A DNA stretch of 64,000 nt from Acidovorax radicis N35 (GTDB lineage: Bacteria; Pseudomonadota; Gammaproteobacteria; Burkholderiales; Burkholderiaceae_C), in assembly GCF_000204195.1 (NCBI RefSeq), contig NZ_AFBG01000016.1:62001-126000 (forward strand), read 5' to 3'. The translations under genes and the position numbers were made by a program. This document shows, piece by piece, positions 26,341-37,097 of this stretch. Below the pieces are notes generated by a model, which worked only from the letters and a program-made list of their open reading frames with translations, did not search any database and was not told the DNA's origin. The first letter of the stretch is position 1. Every line of letters starts with the position of its first letter.

Positions 26341-26585
26341 TTCCCGCCCGCTACGGCCCCGTGCTGTTCAGCCTGATCCTGTCGGGCGTGATGTCGCTGC
26401 TGGTGTCCGGCATCTCCACGTTTCGTGCCGTGCCGGTGGACCAGGGGTTTCTGGGTCTCTGGGCGGGTGCTTGGCTCACGGGGTGGCTACTTGCCTTTCC
26501 TGCAGTGATGCTGGCGGCGCCGCTGACGCGCAAGCTGGTGACGCTGCTCACGGTCCGGGACCCCAACGGATCAAGACACGGATGA
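26337..26585 (+). CDS. DUF2798 family membrane protein
   Basis: 82 residues with two membrane spans (GPVLFSLILSGVMSLLVSGIS and WAGAWLTGWLLAFPAVMLAAP). Matches DUF2798, a small inner-membrane family of unknown role. ATGA overlap with the flavodoxin gene shows translational coupling. Confidence 0.82.
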   Translation: MIPARYGPVLFSLILSGVMSLLVSGISTFRAVPVDQGFLGLWAGAWLTGWLLAFPAVMLAAPLTRKLVTLLTVRDPNGSRHG

Positions 26586-26660
26586 CGCGTGGTGGCAACA
26601 CCCATCGCTGCAGGGAAACGGCGTTTCGCGCTGTGCAAAAAGCCGGTACGCTGTTGCCCC

Positions 26661-28637
26661 ATGTCCTTGCCCGCGCTGCCCGCCCCACCCGCCCTGCGCC
26701 TGAACCTGCGCACGTGGCTGCTGGGCCTGTCGTTGCTGACCACCCTGCCCCTGCTGGTGTTTGCGCTTTCGGTGGTGTGGGAGTTCAAGGAGTTCCAGCA
26801 GCGCGCCCTGGTGGAGCAGCTGGAACGCCACAGCGATGAACTGGCCCACGCCGTGGCCGAAAAGCTGCACAGCACCCTGGGCACCCTCAACGCGCTGGCC
26901 GAGTCCGACGCCGCCCTGGCGGTGGACGTGCCGAGCCTGTACGCACATGCGAAGCGCATTGTCGCGCGCGACCCCGACATCCGCGCCATCACCTTGGTCA
27001 CCCAGGACCGCATCCTGTTTCTGACGGCCGCGCCCCTGGGCCGCACTGGCATGCCCGTGAACGCCGCCGACCGCGTAGAAGCGGCGCTGCGCACCCAAAG
27101 CCCCAACGTGTCGGGGCCGTTTTCCTCCCCGGTGAGCCCGATCCAGGTCGTGGCACTCACCGTGCCATTGGCACGCGAAGGCGAGGCCACGTACGCCCTG
27201 CGCGGCATCTTGGCCGTGGAATCCCTCAACAGCCTCGTGGCAGCAGAACGCCTGCCCAAAGGCTGGATTGCCGGCATTGCCGACGCCGAAGGCACCGTGG
27301 TTGCGCGCAGCCACGATGCCGCGAGGTACGTGGGCCACCCGGCCAGCGCCTCGTTCCGGCAGGGCATCCTGGCCACAGGAAAACCCACCGCATTCCTGGG
27401 GTCCACACTGGAAGGCACCCCCACCATGAACCTCGTGCGGCCCGTGTTCGGCTTCGACTGGTACCTGGGCATGGCCGTGCCACAGACCATCCTGCACGCC
27501 CCTCTCGCAGAAATGCTGTGGCACATGGCCGGGCTGGGGTTGCTCTGGGTGGGCCTGTCGCTGGTGGCTGCCATGACGTTCTCGCAATACCTGCTGCGCC
27601 AGATGAAAACCGTGGCCCGCGCCATCAATCAAACCAGCGAAGCGCCGCTGCAGTCCAGCACGCCATTGCGAGTATCAGAGCTGGCCGCTCTCGTAGGGAA
27701 GTTCCACGCCACCCAACGCAGCGAAGCCGCCATGCGCGGCGACCGCGACGTGGCCGTGGTCGCGCGCGAGCAGGTGCAGGACCTGTACGACCACGCACCC
27801 TGTGGCTACCACTCGTTGGACCAGGAAGGCCGCGTGCTTCGCATGAACCAGACCGAGCTGCGCTGGCTGGGCCTTCCGCTCGCGCAGGTTCAGGGCCGCG
27901 CCTACGCCGACTTCCTGACACCCACCAGCCAGCAGATCTTTCAGGAGCGCTTTCCCCAGTTCATGCGCGAAGGCCACGTCAAAGACCTGGAGATGGAGCT
28001 CCAAAGCGCCTCAGGCGTGGCCATGCCCATTCTGGTGAGTGCCACCGCGATCCAAGACACCCAGGGAAACTTTGTGGCCAGCCGTTCCACGGTGTTCGAC
28101 CACACCGAAAAGAAGAGGGTGCAGGCCCAGCTGGAACGCATGGCACGCAGCGACGCGCTGACCGAGCTGAGCAACCGGCGCGACTTCTACGACAAGGCCG
28201 AACACGAAATCGCACGCAGCCACCGGTCTGGCCAGCCGTTTTGTGTGCTCATGCTCGACGTGGATTTTTTCAAGAAGGTCAACGACCACTATGGGCATGC
28301 TGGTGGCGACGACGTGCTGCGGCAACTCGCTCGGCTTCTGGTGGCGCAGCTGCGCGTGGTGGACATGCCCGCCCGCTTCGGGGGCGAAGAGTTCGCAGTG
28401 CTCATGCCGGGCACCCCGCTGGCCGAGGCTGCCCACGCAGCCGAGCGACTGCGCATTGCCCTGCAGGCCACGGCGGTCGCCCTGCGCGATGGCCAGGAGG
28501 TCTACATCACCGCCTCCATCGGGCTGGCGCAGTGGTGTGCCGACGACACGGGCATCGACGCCACACTGAAGCGGGCCGATGCGGCCCTCTACCGCGCCAA
28601 GGCGACGGGACGCAACCGGGTGTGCGTCGAAAGCTGA
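26661..28637 (+). CDS. Membrane diguanylate cyclase (Cache-like sensor, PAS, GGDEF)
   Basis: 658 residues from the ATG at 26661. An N-terminal span (TWLLGLSLLTTLPLLVFALSV), a periplasmic sensor of about 250 residues of the PDC/dCACHE type (FSSPVSPIQVVALTVPLA, FGFDWYLGMAVPQ), a second span (GLLWVGLSLVAAMTF), a PAS domain (LYDHAPCGYHSLDQEGRVLRMN) and a GGDEF domain with active-site RFGGEEFAVLMPG. The inhibitory site RVVD lies five residues before GGEEF, so product inhibition is expected. Should make c-di-GMP in response to an external ligand. Confidence 0.9.
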   Translation: MSLPALPAPPALRLNLRTWLLGLSLLTTLPLLVFALSVVWEFKEFQQRALVEQLERHSDELAHAVAEKLHSTLGTLNALAESDAALAVDVPSLYAHAKRIVARDPDIRAITLVTQDRILFLTAAPLGRTGMPVNAADRVEAALRTQSPNVSGPFSSPVSPIQVVALTVPLAREGEATYALRGILAVESLNSLVAAERLPKGWIAGIADAEGTVVARSHDAARYVGHPASASFRQGILATGKPTAFLGSTLEGTPTMNLVRPVFGFDWYLGMAVPQTILHAPLAEMLWHMAGLGLLWVGLSLVAAMTFSQYLLRQMKTVARAINQTSEAPLQSSTPLRVSELAALVGKFHATQRSEAAMRGDRDVAVVAREQVQDLYDHAPCGYHSLDQEGRVLRMNQTELRWLGLPLAQVQGRAYADFLTPTSQQIFQERFPQFMREGHVKDLEMELQSASGVAMPILVSATAIQDTQGNFVASRSTVFDHTEKKRVQAQLERMARSDALTELSNRRDFYDKAEHEIARSHRSGQPFCVLMLDVDFFKKVNDHYGHAGGDDVLRQLARLLVAQLRVVDMPARFGGEEFAVLMPGTPLAEAAHAAERLRIALQATAVALRDGQEVYITASIGLAQWCADDTGIDATLKRADAALYRAKATGRNRVCVES

Positions 28638-28681
28638 GGCCACGCGCAGGAGACTGGCGCCGAAGGGCGCGTCTATACTTT

Positions 28682-29491
<810 letters not shown>

Positions 29492-29648
29492 GGGAGCGCG
29501 ACTACCAAAGCCCTTCTGGCGTGGGTGCCCCGTCTTGCCGTACCTCTGGTACTGTCTGCGCCGGAGCGCCCGGCCAGAGCCGCTTTGCTGAGCTTTGCCC
29601 GCTGCTCAACAGTCAACAAACATCCCCGACAATCCACTCGCTACAACC

Positions 29649-30332
29649 ATGCCCTTTTCCAGCGCCGATCTGGCGGCCATCGGCCTCACGCTGCGGCTGG
29701 CGGGCACCACCATGGTGTTGCTGCTGGTGCTGTGCACGCCGCTGGCCTGGTGGCTGGCGCACACGCCGTCACGCTGGCGCGGCCCGGTGTCGGCCATGGT
29801 GGCGCTGCCGCTGGTGCTGCCGCCCACGGTGATCGGGTTTTACCTGCTGGTCACGCTGGGCCCTAACGGACCCTTGGGGCAGTTCACGCAATGGCTGGGG
29901 CTGGGCACCCTGCCCTTTACGTTCTGGGGGCTGGTGGTGGGCTCGCTCATCTATTCGCTGCCCTTTGCCGTCCAGCCGCTGCAACACGCTTTTGAAGCCA
30001 TTGGCCAGCGCCCGCTCGAAGCGGCGGCCACGCTGGGTGCGGGGCCGCTGGACCGGTTCTTTACGGTGGCGCTGCCGCTGGCGCGTCCGGGATTCATCAC
30101 CGCCGCGATCCTGAGCTTTGCGCACACCGTGGGCGAATTTGGCGTGGTGCTCATGCTGGGCGGCAACATCCCTGGCGTGACGCGTGTGGTGTCGGTGCAG
30201 ATCTATGACCATGTCGAGGCGCTGGAATACACCCAGGCCCACTGGCTGGCCGGGGGCATGGTGCTGTTTTCATTTGTGGTGCTGCTGGGTTTGAACCTCA
30301 CTCGCCGCAAAACATCGTCGATGGTGCAGTGA
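29649..30332 (+). CDS. modB: Molybdate ABC transporter permease
   Basis: 227 residues, five membrane segments, with the ABC-permease EAA loop [22 protein letters not shown]. Start ATG at 29649. It is separated from modA by 157 bp without a recognisable promoter or terminator, and its stop overlaps the modC ATG (TGATG). Confidence 0.94.
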   Translation: MPFSSADLAAIGLTLRLAGTTMVLLLVLCTPLAWWLAHTPSRWRGPVSAMVALPLVLPPTVIGFYLLVTLGPNGPLGQFTQWLGLGTLPFTFWGLVVGSLIYSLPFAVQPLQHAFEAIGQRPLEAAATLGAGPLDRFFTVALPLARPGFITAAILSFAHTVGEFGVVLMLGGNIPGVTRVVSVQIYDHVEALEYTQAHWLAGGMVLFSFVVLLGLNLTRRKTSSMVQ

Positions 30333-31429
30333 TGGAAGCCCCCGCCTCTTCCTCGCAGATCACCGCGCAGCTGAAGCTGGCCCACCCCGGCTTCACGCTG
30401 GACGTAGACCTGCAACTGCCCGGCCGTGGCGTGACCGCTCTCTTCGGTCCCTCAGGCTGCGGCAAGACCACCTGCCTGCGCGCCATTGCCGGGCTTACGC
30501 GCGCACAGCCTGGCCGTGTGGTGGTCAACGGTGATGTGTGGCAGGACGATGCACAGAAAATATGGCGGGCCGCACACGAACGCGGACTGGGTTATGTGTT
30601 CCAGGAGGCCAGCCTGTTCGACCACCTGAGCGTGCGCGGCAACATCGACTATGGCCTCCGGCGCACGCCCCCCCCACGCCGCAAGGTGGCGCTCGAGCAA
30701 GCGGTGGAGCTGCTGGGCATTGGCCCCCTGATGGATCGCAGGCCCCAGGCCCTGTCGGGCGGCGAGCGCCAGCGCGTGGCCATGGCACGCGCGCTGGCCA
30801 CCAGCCCCCGCTTGCTGCTCATGGATGAGCCCCTGGCCGCCCTGGACGCGCAGCGCAAGGCCGAGGTCCTGCCCTATCTGGAACGGCTGCAACGCACCCT
30901 CGACATCCCCATGCTGTATGTGAGCCACGCCATCGACGAGGTGGCCCGGCTGGCAGGGCACATGGCGCTGATGCGAGAGGGCCGCGTGCTGGCCCAGGGC
31001 CGCACCGATGAACTGATCGTACGACTGGACCTGCCCCTGGCCCATGGCGACACCGCCGCTACGGTGATCGAAGGCACCGTGCAACAACACGATGCACACG
31101 ACCACATCACCACCGTGGCATTCGGTGGCGGGCACCTGCTGCTGGTCAGCCCCGCGGCACGCGCCAGGGGTGAGCGCATCCGGCTGCGCGTGCAGGCGCG
31201 CGATGTGAGCCTGGCGCTCACCGCTCCGAGCGACACCAGCATCCTCAACGTCCTGCCAGCCACCGTGGTGGCCCTGGGCGAAGACAGCCCCGGACAGATG
31301 ATGGTGGCACTGGACGCGGGCGCCACACGGCTACTGGCGCGGGTCACCCAGCGTTCCGCCCAGGCGCTGGCGCTGTCCCCAGGGCTGGCCGTTTTCGCGC
31401 AGGTGAAGGGTATTGCCATCGTGAACTGA
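30332..31429 (+). CDS. modC: Molybdate ABC transporter ATP-binding protein
   Basis: 365 residues. Walker A FGPSGCGKTTC, signature LSGGERQRVAMARAL, Walker B LLLMDEPLAALD and switch YVSHAIDEV are present. The C-terminal part (from about residue 290, RIRLRVQARDVSLAL) is a TOBE/Mop oxyanion domain that can trans-inhibit transport. Overlaps modB by one base. Confidence 0.95.
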   Translation: MEAPASSSQITAQLKLAHPGFTLDVDLQLPGRGVTALFGPSGCGKTTCLRAIAGLTRAQPGRVVVNGDVWQDDAQKIWRAAHERGLGYVFQEASLFDHLSVRGNIDYGLRRTPPPRRKVALEQAVELLGIGPLMDRRPQALSGGERQRVAMARALATSPRLLLMDEPLAALDAQRKAEVLPYLERLQRTLDIPMLYVSHAIDEVARLAGHMALMREGRVLAQGRTDELIVRLDLPLAHGDTAATVIEGTVQQHDAHDHITTVAFGGGHLLLVSPAARARGERIRLRVQARDVSLALTAPSDTSILNVLPATVVALGEDSPGQMMVALDAGATRLLARVTQRSAQALALSPGLAVFAQVKGIAIVN

Positions 31430-31543
31430 CTGCGACATCCCAGGACCCTGCCCAAGCGCTCCACGTGCGGCAAGGAAGCCGCGAGCCCCACCCGAGGGTC
31501 GTATGATGACTGCCAATAACAAGGGCGGGAACAAGGGGAGGAA

Positions 31544-33244
31544 ATGGTTGCAAACTGGCATGACGCCACACTGGCGTTTGCGGTGGGATTTCCACCGCTG
31601 CTCCAAAGTCTGCTGTTCTGGATCTTCGCGTCGCTGGTGGTTCATGTGTGCCAGCGCCTGGTCGAACACACGGCTTTTTCAGTCGATCCATCAAGCCGTC
31701 GCATCAGCGCGTCGCAGGCCGCCCTGTGCATTGGCTGCATTGTCTGGGCCTTGGATGTGGTGGGCCTGTTGATGTATGCCGAGCTGGCGCACCATGTGCT
31801 GGAACTGGTGCCCGCGCTCAGCGGTCTGCTCATCATGGCCGTGAGTGCGCGCTTGACCATCCCCACACTCAGCACGAGCTCCAGCAAGGCACGCATCGTG
31901 TGGGCAGGGGCATGGCTGGCGGCCGGCATGCTGGCCGCGCACTTCACCATCACCTGGGGCCATGTGCAGAGCTTCTCGCAGGTGAACGGGCTGGCCATTG
32001 CGCTGTCGATGGCAACCGCCGTGGGCATTGCCGCCTACACGTCCATTCGCCACCGCTCAGCCAAACTGAGTGTGCTCACGCCCCATTACCGCACGCAAAC
32101 CTGGGAAGACAAGGTATCGTGCGGCGCCGCCATCCTGGTGCTGCACTGGATGCTGGTCAACACCTTCGCACCACATTCGGGCGACCCGCATGGCGAGTCC
32201 GACGGCATCGCCCTGTTGGTCATCGTGCTGGTGTTTGCCATCGCGGTCGCCATGGAGCAAATGAGCAATATGCGCTGGGACGCAGGCCGCCAGCAGCTCT
32301 TGCGGCGCGGGCTGTCGATGATGCGGTCATCGGCCAGTGCACAAGATGCCCAGCGCGACATGCAGCTGTCGCTCATTGCAGACCATCTGCACAGGCTTCT
32401 GCACCCGGAAAACCTGGCGCTGCACTTTCAGCCCATCGTTGATTTTCAGCAGCATGGGGTGCAGTTCGAGGCCCTGCTGCGCATGACCGACAAGACCCTG
32501 GGCGCCATCAACCCCGAAACCTTCCTTTTGGTGTGCGAGCTGCAGGGCAAGACGGCTGAGGTGGATCGCATGATCCTTCGCAATGCACTCGACAGCGCAA
32601 AGGCGTGGCAAGCCCGGGGCCTGGCCGACATCGCCATCAGCGTGAACGTGGCCCCCATCACACTGCTGGACGAACGCTTTGCCCACTGGCTGCGCGAAGA
32701 ACTGGCCCAGCGTTCCCTGCCGCCAACCACCCTCAAGCTCGAAATGACCGAACACGCCATCATTGCGCTGGGCTCGGAGATGGTGACCGCCATCCAAGAC
32801 CTGAGCACCATGGGTATTGCCGTGTGGATGGACGACTTTGGCGCGGGCTACTCGTCGCTGGGCATGCTGGCCGACCTGCCGATTGCAGGCATCAAATGCG
32901 ACCGCCTCTTCGTGCGAAAGCTGCCGCAGGACAGCCGACGCCAGAGGCTGCTGCGGCACATCAGCGCATTGGCCGGGGAGTTCGGCCTGTCGGTAGTGGT
33001 GGAAGGTGTGGAGACCGTGGAGGAGCTGCAGACACTGGCCGCCATCGGGCTGCACTGCATCCAGGGCTATGTGTTCAGCAAGCCCATTCCGGCAGCCAAC
33101 GTGCCCGACTGGTACCACACCCACATGCTGCCCCAGCGCGCCGTGCTGCAGGCCTCGCTGCACCCGGCCGGTTCGGCCACGGCAGTGGTATACACACCGT
33201 TTTCAGCACCCCGAGCGGCCCTGGCACCGTCGTCCACCCACTGA
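31544..33244 (+). CDS. Membrane-bound EAL-domain c-di-GMP phosphodiesterase
   Basis: 566 residues. The N-terminal 230 residues form about seven membrane segments, arranged like an MHYT-type sensor but without clear MHYT motifs. The EAL domain (residues about 285-525) has FEALLRM, NVAPITLL, EMTEHAI, DDFGAGYSSLGMLADLPI, KCDRLFV and EGVETVEEL, i.e. the metal and catalytic residues look intact. Strong ribosome site GGGGAGGAA. Together with the GGDEF protein on the other side of modABC it forms a make-and-break pair for c-di-GMP. Confidence 0.88.
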   Translation: MVANWHDATLAFAVGFPPLLQSLLFWIFASLVVHVCQRLVEHTAFSVDPSSRRISASQAALCIGCIVWALDVVGLLMYAELAHHVLELVPALSGLLIMAVSARLTIPTLSTSSSKARIVWAGAWLAAGMLAAHFTITWGHVQSFSQVNGLAIALSMATAVGIAAYTSIRHRSAKLSVLTPHYRTQTWEDKVSCGAAILVLHWMLVNTFAPHSGDPHGESDGIALLVIVLVFAIAVAMEQMSNMRWDAGRQQLLRRGLSMMRSSASAQDAQRDMQLSLIADHLHRLLHPENLALHFQPIVDFQQHGVQFEALLRMTDKTLGAINPETFLLVCELQGKTAEVDRMILRNALDSAKAWQARGLADIAISVNVAPITLLDERFAHWLREELAQRSLPPTTLKLEMTEHAIIALGSEMVTAIQDLSTMGIAVWMDDFGAGYSSLGMLADLPIAGIKCDRLFVRKLPQDSRRQRLLRHISALAGEFGLSVVVEGVETVEELQTLAAIGLHCIQGYVFSKPIPAANVPDWYHTHMLPQRAVLQASLHPAGSATAVVYTPFSAPRAALAPSSTH

Positions 33245-33247
33245 TCC

Positions 33248-34384
33248 ATGGCAACACTCAAAACGCTGGTCCTGGGCGGCTACGGCAACTTTGGCGCACG
33301 CATCTGCCGCGCGCTGGTGGACGACGCGGCCACGCGCCACCACATTGCCTTGCTGGTGGCAGGCCGCGATGCATCCCGTGCCCAAGCCTTGGCGAACACG
33401 CTGGGCCACGGCGCCCGGGGTGTCGCCCTCGACCACCAGGCCCCGGGTCTGGCAGCCACCTTGCGCCAGTGGAGGGTGGGCCTCGTCATCCATACCGCAG
33501 GGCCTTTCCAGGCGCAGGGCTACAGCGTGGCCCAGGCTGCCGCCGAGGCGGGCGCGCACTACATTGACCTGGCCGATGGCCGCCGCTTCGTGTGCGACTT
33601 TCCAGCCGCGATGCAGGCCGCGTTTGCTGCTGCCGGGCGCACAGCCATCGCTGGCGCCAGCACCGTGCCCGCGCTGTCCTCGGCCGTCATCGACCACCTG
33701 TGCGCCGGCTGGCAGCACATCGACAGCATCGATATCTGCATCGCCCCCGCGCAGCGTGCGCCGCGCGGCCAGGCCACGCTGGCGGCGGTGCTGAGCTACT
33801 GCGGCCTGCCCATTGATGTGTGGGCCGGCGGCCGCTGGCACCCCCAGCGGGGCTGGGCGCATCCCGAGCCCGTGCCGTTTCACCGGCTGCAGCCGCGCCT
33901 GGGGGCGGTCTGCGACATCCCGGACCTGGAGATCTTCCCGGACCACTACCAGGCCCGCGACCGCGTTACCTTTCGCGCCGCGCTGGAGGTGGGCCTGGCC
34001 CAGCGCAGCTTTGCCGCCATCGCGGCGCTGCGCCACTGGGGCGTGCTGCGCCAGCCCGAGAAGCTGGCCTGGCTGATGCACCACACCGGCGGTGTGCTGG
34101 ACTTCCTGGGCACACCCCTGGGCGGCATGGTGGTGCGCGTGGCAGGCAACGATGCACAAGGCCAGCAGTGCCGCCGCGCATGGCATATCGCAGCCGACCA
34201 CGACCACGGCCCCGAAATCCCCTGCATGGCCGCCATCCTGCTGGCCCGCCAGCTGGCGGCCGGACAACCCCTGCCGAACGGTGCACACACCAGCACCAGC
34301 CTGCTGCCGCTAGCGGCCTTTGCGCCGGAGTTTGCAAAGTGGGGCATGGTGACGGATGTGGTGGATGAACCGGTAACACCATGA
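33248..34384 (+). CDS. Saccharopine dehydrogenase-like NAD(P)-binding protein
   Basis: 378 residues. N-terminal Rossmann motif LVLGGYGNFGARICRAL, VAGRDASRAQALA, and HTAGPFQAQGYSVAQAAAEAGAHYIDLADG in overlapping blocks, typical of the saccharopine dehydrogenase/trans-acting enoyl reductase-like family. Lysine biosynthesis is unlikely given the absence of partner genes. It overlaps the following DoxX-like gene (ATGA), so the three genes 33248-35252 form one unit. Reaction unknown. Confidence 0.83.
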   Translation: MATLKTLVLGGYGNFGARICRALVDDAATRHHIALLVAGRDASRAQALANTLGHGARGVALDHQAPGLAATLRQWRVGLVIHTAGPFQAQGYSVAQAAAEAGAHYIDLADGRRFVCDFPAAMQAAFAAAGRTAIAGASTVPALSSAVIDHLCAGWQHIDSIDICIAPAQRAPRGQATLAAVLSYCGLPIDVWAGGRWHPQRGWAHPEPVPFHRLQPRLGAVCDIPDLEIFPDHYQARDRVTFRAALEVGLAQRSFAAIAALRHWGVLRQPEKLAWLMHHTGGVLDFLGTPLGGMVVRVAGNDAQGQQCRRAWHIAADHDHGPEIPCMAAILLARQLAAGQPLPNGAHTSTSLLPLAAFAPEFAKWGMVTDVVDEPVTP

Positions 34385-34779
34385 GCCTTGCACAACACAA
34401 GCTGCTGCGCTACAGCCTGGTGGCCATCTGGCTGGCCACCGCCCTGGTCAGCGTATGGGAACTCCACGGCCAAAGCCGCGAACTGCTGGCGGGCCTGCCC
34501 TCTGCGTGGACGGAAGGCCGCGCACCGTGGCTGCCCACAGCCATCATCCTGGCCGGGGCGGCTGCCGATGCCGCGCTGGGGCTGTGGCTGGCGTTCCGAC
34601 CCGGACGCAGCGCATATTGGGCAGCGCTGCTACTGATGGCCGCGATGACATTGTTGGCCACGCTCATCCACCCCGCGTGGTGGTTGCACCCCTTCGGGCC
34701 GCTCACCAAGAACCTGCCCATCGCCGCCATCCTGTGGGTGCTGCTGCAGGACACCACCACCTCGCCGCCCCATCCATGA
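34381..34779 (+). CDS. DoxX-like membrane protein
   Basis: 132 residues, four membrane spans (YSLVAIWLATALVSVW, LPTAIILAGAAADAALGLWL, YWAALLLMAAMTLLATLIHP, NLPIAAILWVLL). Resembles the DoxX_3/DoxX-like family. Overlapping starts and stops on both sides (ATGA) indicate a tightly coupled unit with the saccharopine-dehydrogenase-like and DUF2269 proteins, which often occur together. Confidence 0.75.
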   Translation: MSLAQHKLLRYSLVAIWLATALVSVWELHGQSRELLAGLPSAWTEGRAPWLPTAIILAGAAADAALGLWLAFRPGRSAYWAALLLMAAMTLLATLIHPAWWLHPFGPLTKNLPIAAILWVLLQDTTTSPPHP

Positions 34780-35252
34780 GCCTGTACCTCACCCTCAAGT
34801 GGCTGCACATCATCTCCAGCGTGCTGCTGGTGGGCACCGGGCTGGGCTCGGCGTTCTACATGTTCTTCACCAACCGCAGCGGCAACGTGCAGGCCCAGGC
34901 GGTGGTCAGCCGCCTGGTAGTGCGCGCGGACTGGTGGTTCACAACCCCTACGGTGTTCATCCAGCCCGCCACGGGGCTGGGCATGGCGGCCATGGCCGGG
35001 CTGCCCTGGAGCACGCCGTGGCTGGCCGTGTCCATCGCTCTGTACCTGGTGGCCGGTGCCTGCTGGTTGCCCGTGGTGTGGCTGCAGCTGCGCATGCGCG
35101 ACATCGCGGCGCAGGCGGCACACGGCGATGGCGTACTGCCCCCGCAGTACTGGCGCTACACGCGATGGTGGGAGGCGCTGGGCTACCCGGCCTTTGTGGC
35201 GATGGCCGTGGTGTTCTACCTGATGGTGAACAAGCCCAGCCTGGGGTTCTGA
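34776..35252 (+). CDS. DUF2269 family membrane protein
   Basis: 158 residues, four membrane spans. MSLYLTLKWLHIISSVLLVG and FFTNRSGN with a late WEALGYPAFVAMAVVFYLM fit DUF2269. Histidines in the first span (KWLHIISS) could bind heme as in related small membrane proteins, but this is inference. The start overlaps the DoxX-like stop. Confidence 0.82.
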   Translation: MSLYLTLKWLHIISSVLLVGTGLGSAFYMFFTNRSGNVQAQAVVSRLVVRADWWFTTPTVFIQPATGLGMAAMAGLPWSTPWLAVSIALYLVAGACWLPVVWLQLRMRDIAAQAAHGDGVLPPQYWRYTRWWEALGYPAFVAMAVVFYLMVNKPSLGF

Positions 35253-35268
35253 GAACTATCATCGCCCC

Positions 35269-36966
35269 ATGCTGATCGAGACGCTGGACACCGCCCGCGA
35301 CCTGGGGCGCCTCAAGGAAATTCTGGGCGTGATGGTGCGCCATGGGTTTGGCGACACCGTGCGCCGCCTGGGCCTGGCCGACCGGCTGGAACGTGCAGGC
35401 CAGGCCCTCAACTGGACCCACGCGGCCGACCTGGCCCGTGTCGAGCCCCCCGTGCAGGTGCGACTGGCGCTCGAAGAGCTGGGCCCGGCGTTCGTGAAGT
35501 TCGGCCAGATCCTGGCGGGCCGGGCCGACCTGTTCGGACCCGAGTGGATCGCCGAATTCGAAAAGCTGCACAGCCAGGTGCCCTCGGTTCCCATTGACGC
35601 CTTGCGTCCGCAGCTGCGCGAAGACCTGGGTGCCGAGCCAGAAGCTGTGTTTGCCTGGTTTGACACCACACCGCTGGCTGCAGCCTCCATTGCACAGGTG
35701 CACCGTGCCCGGCTGCAGGATGGCACCGAGGTCATCGTCAAGATCCGCCGCCCTGGCATTGCCGACACCATCCACGCCGACCTGCGCCTTCTGCTGCGCC
35801 TGGCCGCGCTGGCCGAGGCCGAACTGCCCGCGCTCAAGCCCTACCGGCCCCAGCAACTGGTGCGCGAGTTCGCACGTTCGCTGCGCCGCGAACTGGATCT
35901 GGCGGGAGAGTGCCGCCAGGCCGAGCGCATTGCGGCCCACATGGCCAAGCTCCCGCACATCGTGATCCCACGCGTGCACTGGGCCCACACCCGTGAACGC
36001 ATCAATGTGCAGGACTTCATTGACGGCACCCCTGGCGGTGCGCTGACTGCGCTGACGCCCGAGGCCGGGTTTGACCGCGCGGTACTGGCGCGACGGGGTG
36101 CACAGGCGGTGCTCAAAATGATCGTGCAGGACGGCCTGTTCCATGCCGACCCACACCCCGGCAACGTGTTTTACCTGCCGGGCAACCGCATTGCTTTCAT
36201 CGACTTTGGCATGGTGGGCCGCCTGTCCCAGCGCCGGCGTGACGAACTGCTGCAACTGCTGCTGGGCATGGTGGAACACCAACCCCAGGCAGTGGCCGAT
36301 GTGCTGCTGGACTGGACCAGCGACGGGCCAGGCGTGAACCTGGGCCAGCTGGAAACCGAGGTGGAGGCCTTCGTGGACCAATACCACGGCGTGCCGCTGG
36401 CCCAGCTGAGCCTGGGCCAGATGCTGGCCGACGTGAGTGCCATCCTGCGCGAGCACCACCTGGGCTTGCCGCCGGATCTGGCACTGCTGATCAAGGCCTT
36501 CATTTCACTCGAAGGCATGGGCCGCAACCTCGACCCCCAATTCCACATGGCCACCGAGGCCCTGCCACTGCTCAAGCAAGTGGTGCACGAGCGCTACCAG
36601 CCCCAGGCGCTGGCCGGACGTGCCTGGAGCACCTTGCGGCGCGCGCTGGCCACCGTGGAACAACTGCCGGACGACCTGGGACGGCTGCTGCGCAATGCGC
36701 GGCGCGGGCACCTGCAAGTGGGCATTGAGCTGGCCCATCTCAAACGTGTGGGCGACCAGATCGACCGGTCGGCCAACCGGCTCGCGATGGCGCTGGTGAT
36801 TGCGGCGCTGATCATCGGCTCGTCCATCGTGATGACCGTCAAGGGCGGGCCCACGCTGTTTGGCCTGCCTGCCTTTGGCTTCCTGGGGTTTTTTGGCGCC
36901 GTGGTGGGTGGCCTGTGGCTGGTACGGGCGATCTGGCGCAGCAGCCACCACCGTGATGACGACTGA
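35269..36966 (+). CDS. UbiB/ABC1 (AarF) family atypical kinase
   Basis: 565 residues. Family motifs: KxGQ helix FVKFGQILAGRADLF, Ala-rich nucleotide loop LAAASIAQVHRARL, VKIRRPGI, catalytic HADPHPGNVF and metal-site FIDFGMVG. Two C-terminal membrane spans (MALVIAALIIGSSIVMTV and FGFLGFFGAVVGGLWLV) anchor it. UbiB-type ATPases support ubiquinone biosynthesis. No ubi genes are nearby, so this could be the housekeeping ubiB or a second paralogue. Confidence 0.88.
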   Translation: MLIETLDTARDLGRLKEILGVMVRHGFGDTVRRLGLADRLERAGQALNWTHAADLARVEPPVQVRLALEELGPAFVKFGQILAGRADLFGPEWIAEFEKLHSQVPSVPIDALRPQLREDLGAEPEAVFAWFDTTPLAAASIAQVHRARLQDGTEVIVKIRRPGIADTIHADLRLLLRLAALAEAELPALKPYRPQQLVREFARSLRRELDLAGECRQAERIAAHMAKLPHIVIPRVHWAHTRERINVQDFIDGTPGGALTALTPEAGFDRAVLARRGAQAVLKMIVQDGLFHADPHPGNVFYLPGNRIAFIDFGMVGRLSQRRRDELLQLLLGMVEHQPQAVADVLLDWTSDGPGVNLGQLETEVEAFVDQYHGVPLAQLSLGQMLADVSAILREHHLGLPPDLALLIKAFISLEGMGRNLDPQFHMATEALPLLKQVVHERYQPQALAGRAWSTLRRALATVEQLPDDLGRLLRNARRGHLQVGIELAHLKRVGDQIDRSANRLAMALVIAALIIGSSIVMTVKGGPTLFGLPAFGFLGFFGAVVGGLWLVRAIWRSSHHRDDD

Positions 36967-37026
36967 CGTGGCAGCCCACACAGCTTCCCCCGGCTAGAAA
37001 CTGGGGCGACCCAAGCCAGTGCCACT

Positions 37027-37096
37027 GTGGAACCGGCTCTGCCGGGCCACCGGTGGCGTTCCCCTACGGAGGAGGGCCCGGAGCGACTCAGGGGGA
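37027..37096. repeat. Family-3 intergenic repeat, copy b
   Basis: gtggaaccggctctgccggg ... ggagcgactcaggggg, directly beyond the tupA stop at 37098, in the same position and orientation relative to its gene as copy a has to coxG. Confidence 0.75.
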
Positions 37097-37097
37097 T

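Noticed and set aside
29492..29648. Second promoter or small gene between modA and modB
   Set aside because: The 157-bp gap shows no clear -35/-10 pair or open frame with a ribosome site; left unannotated.
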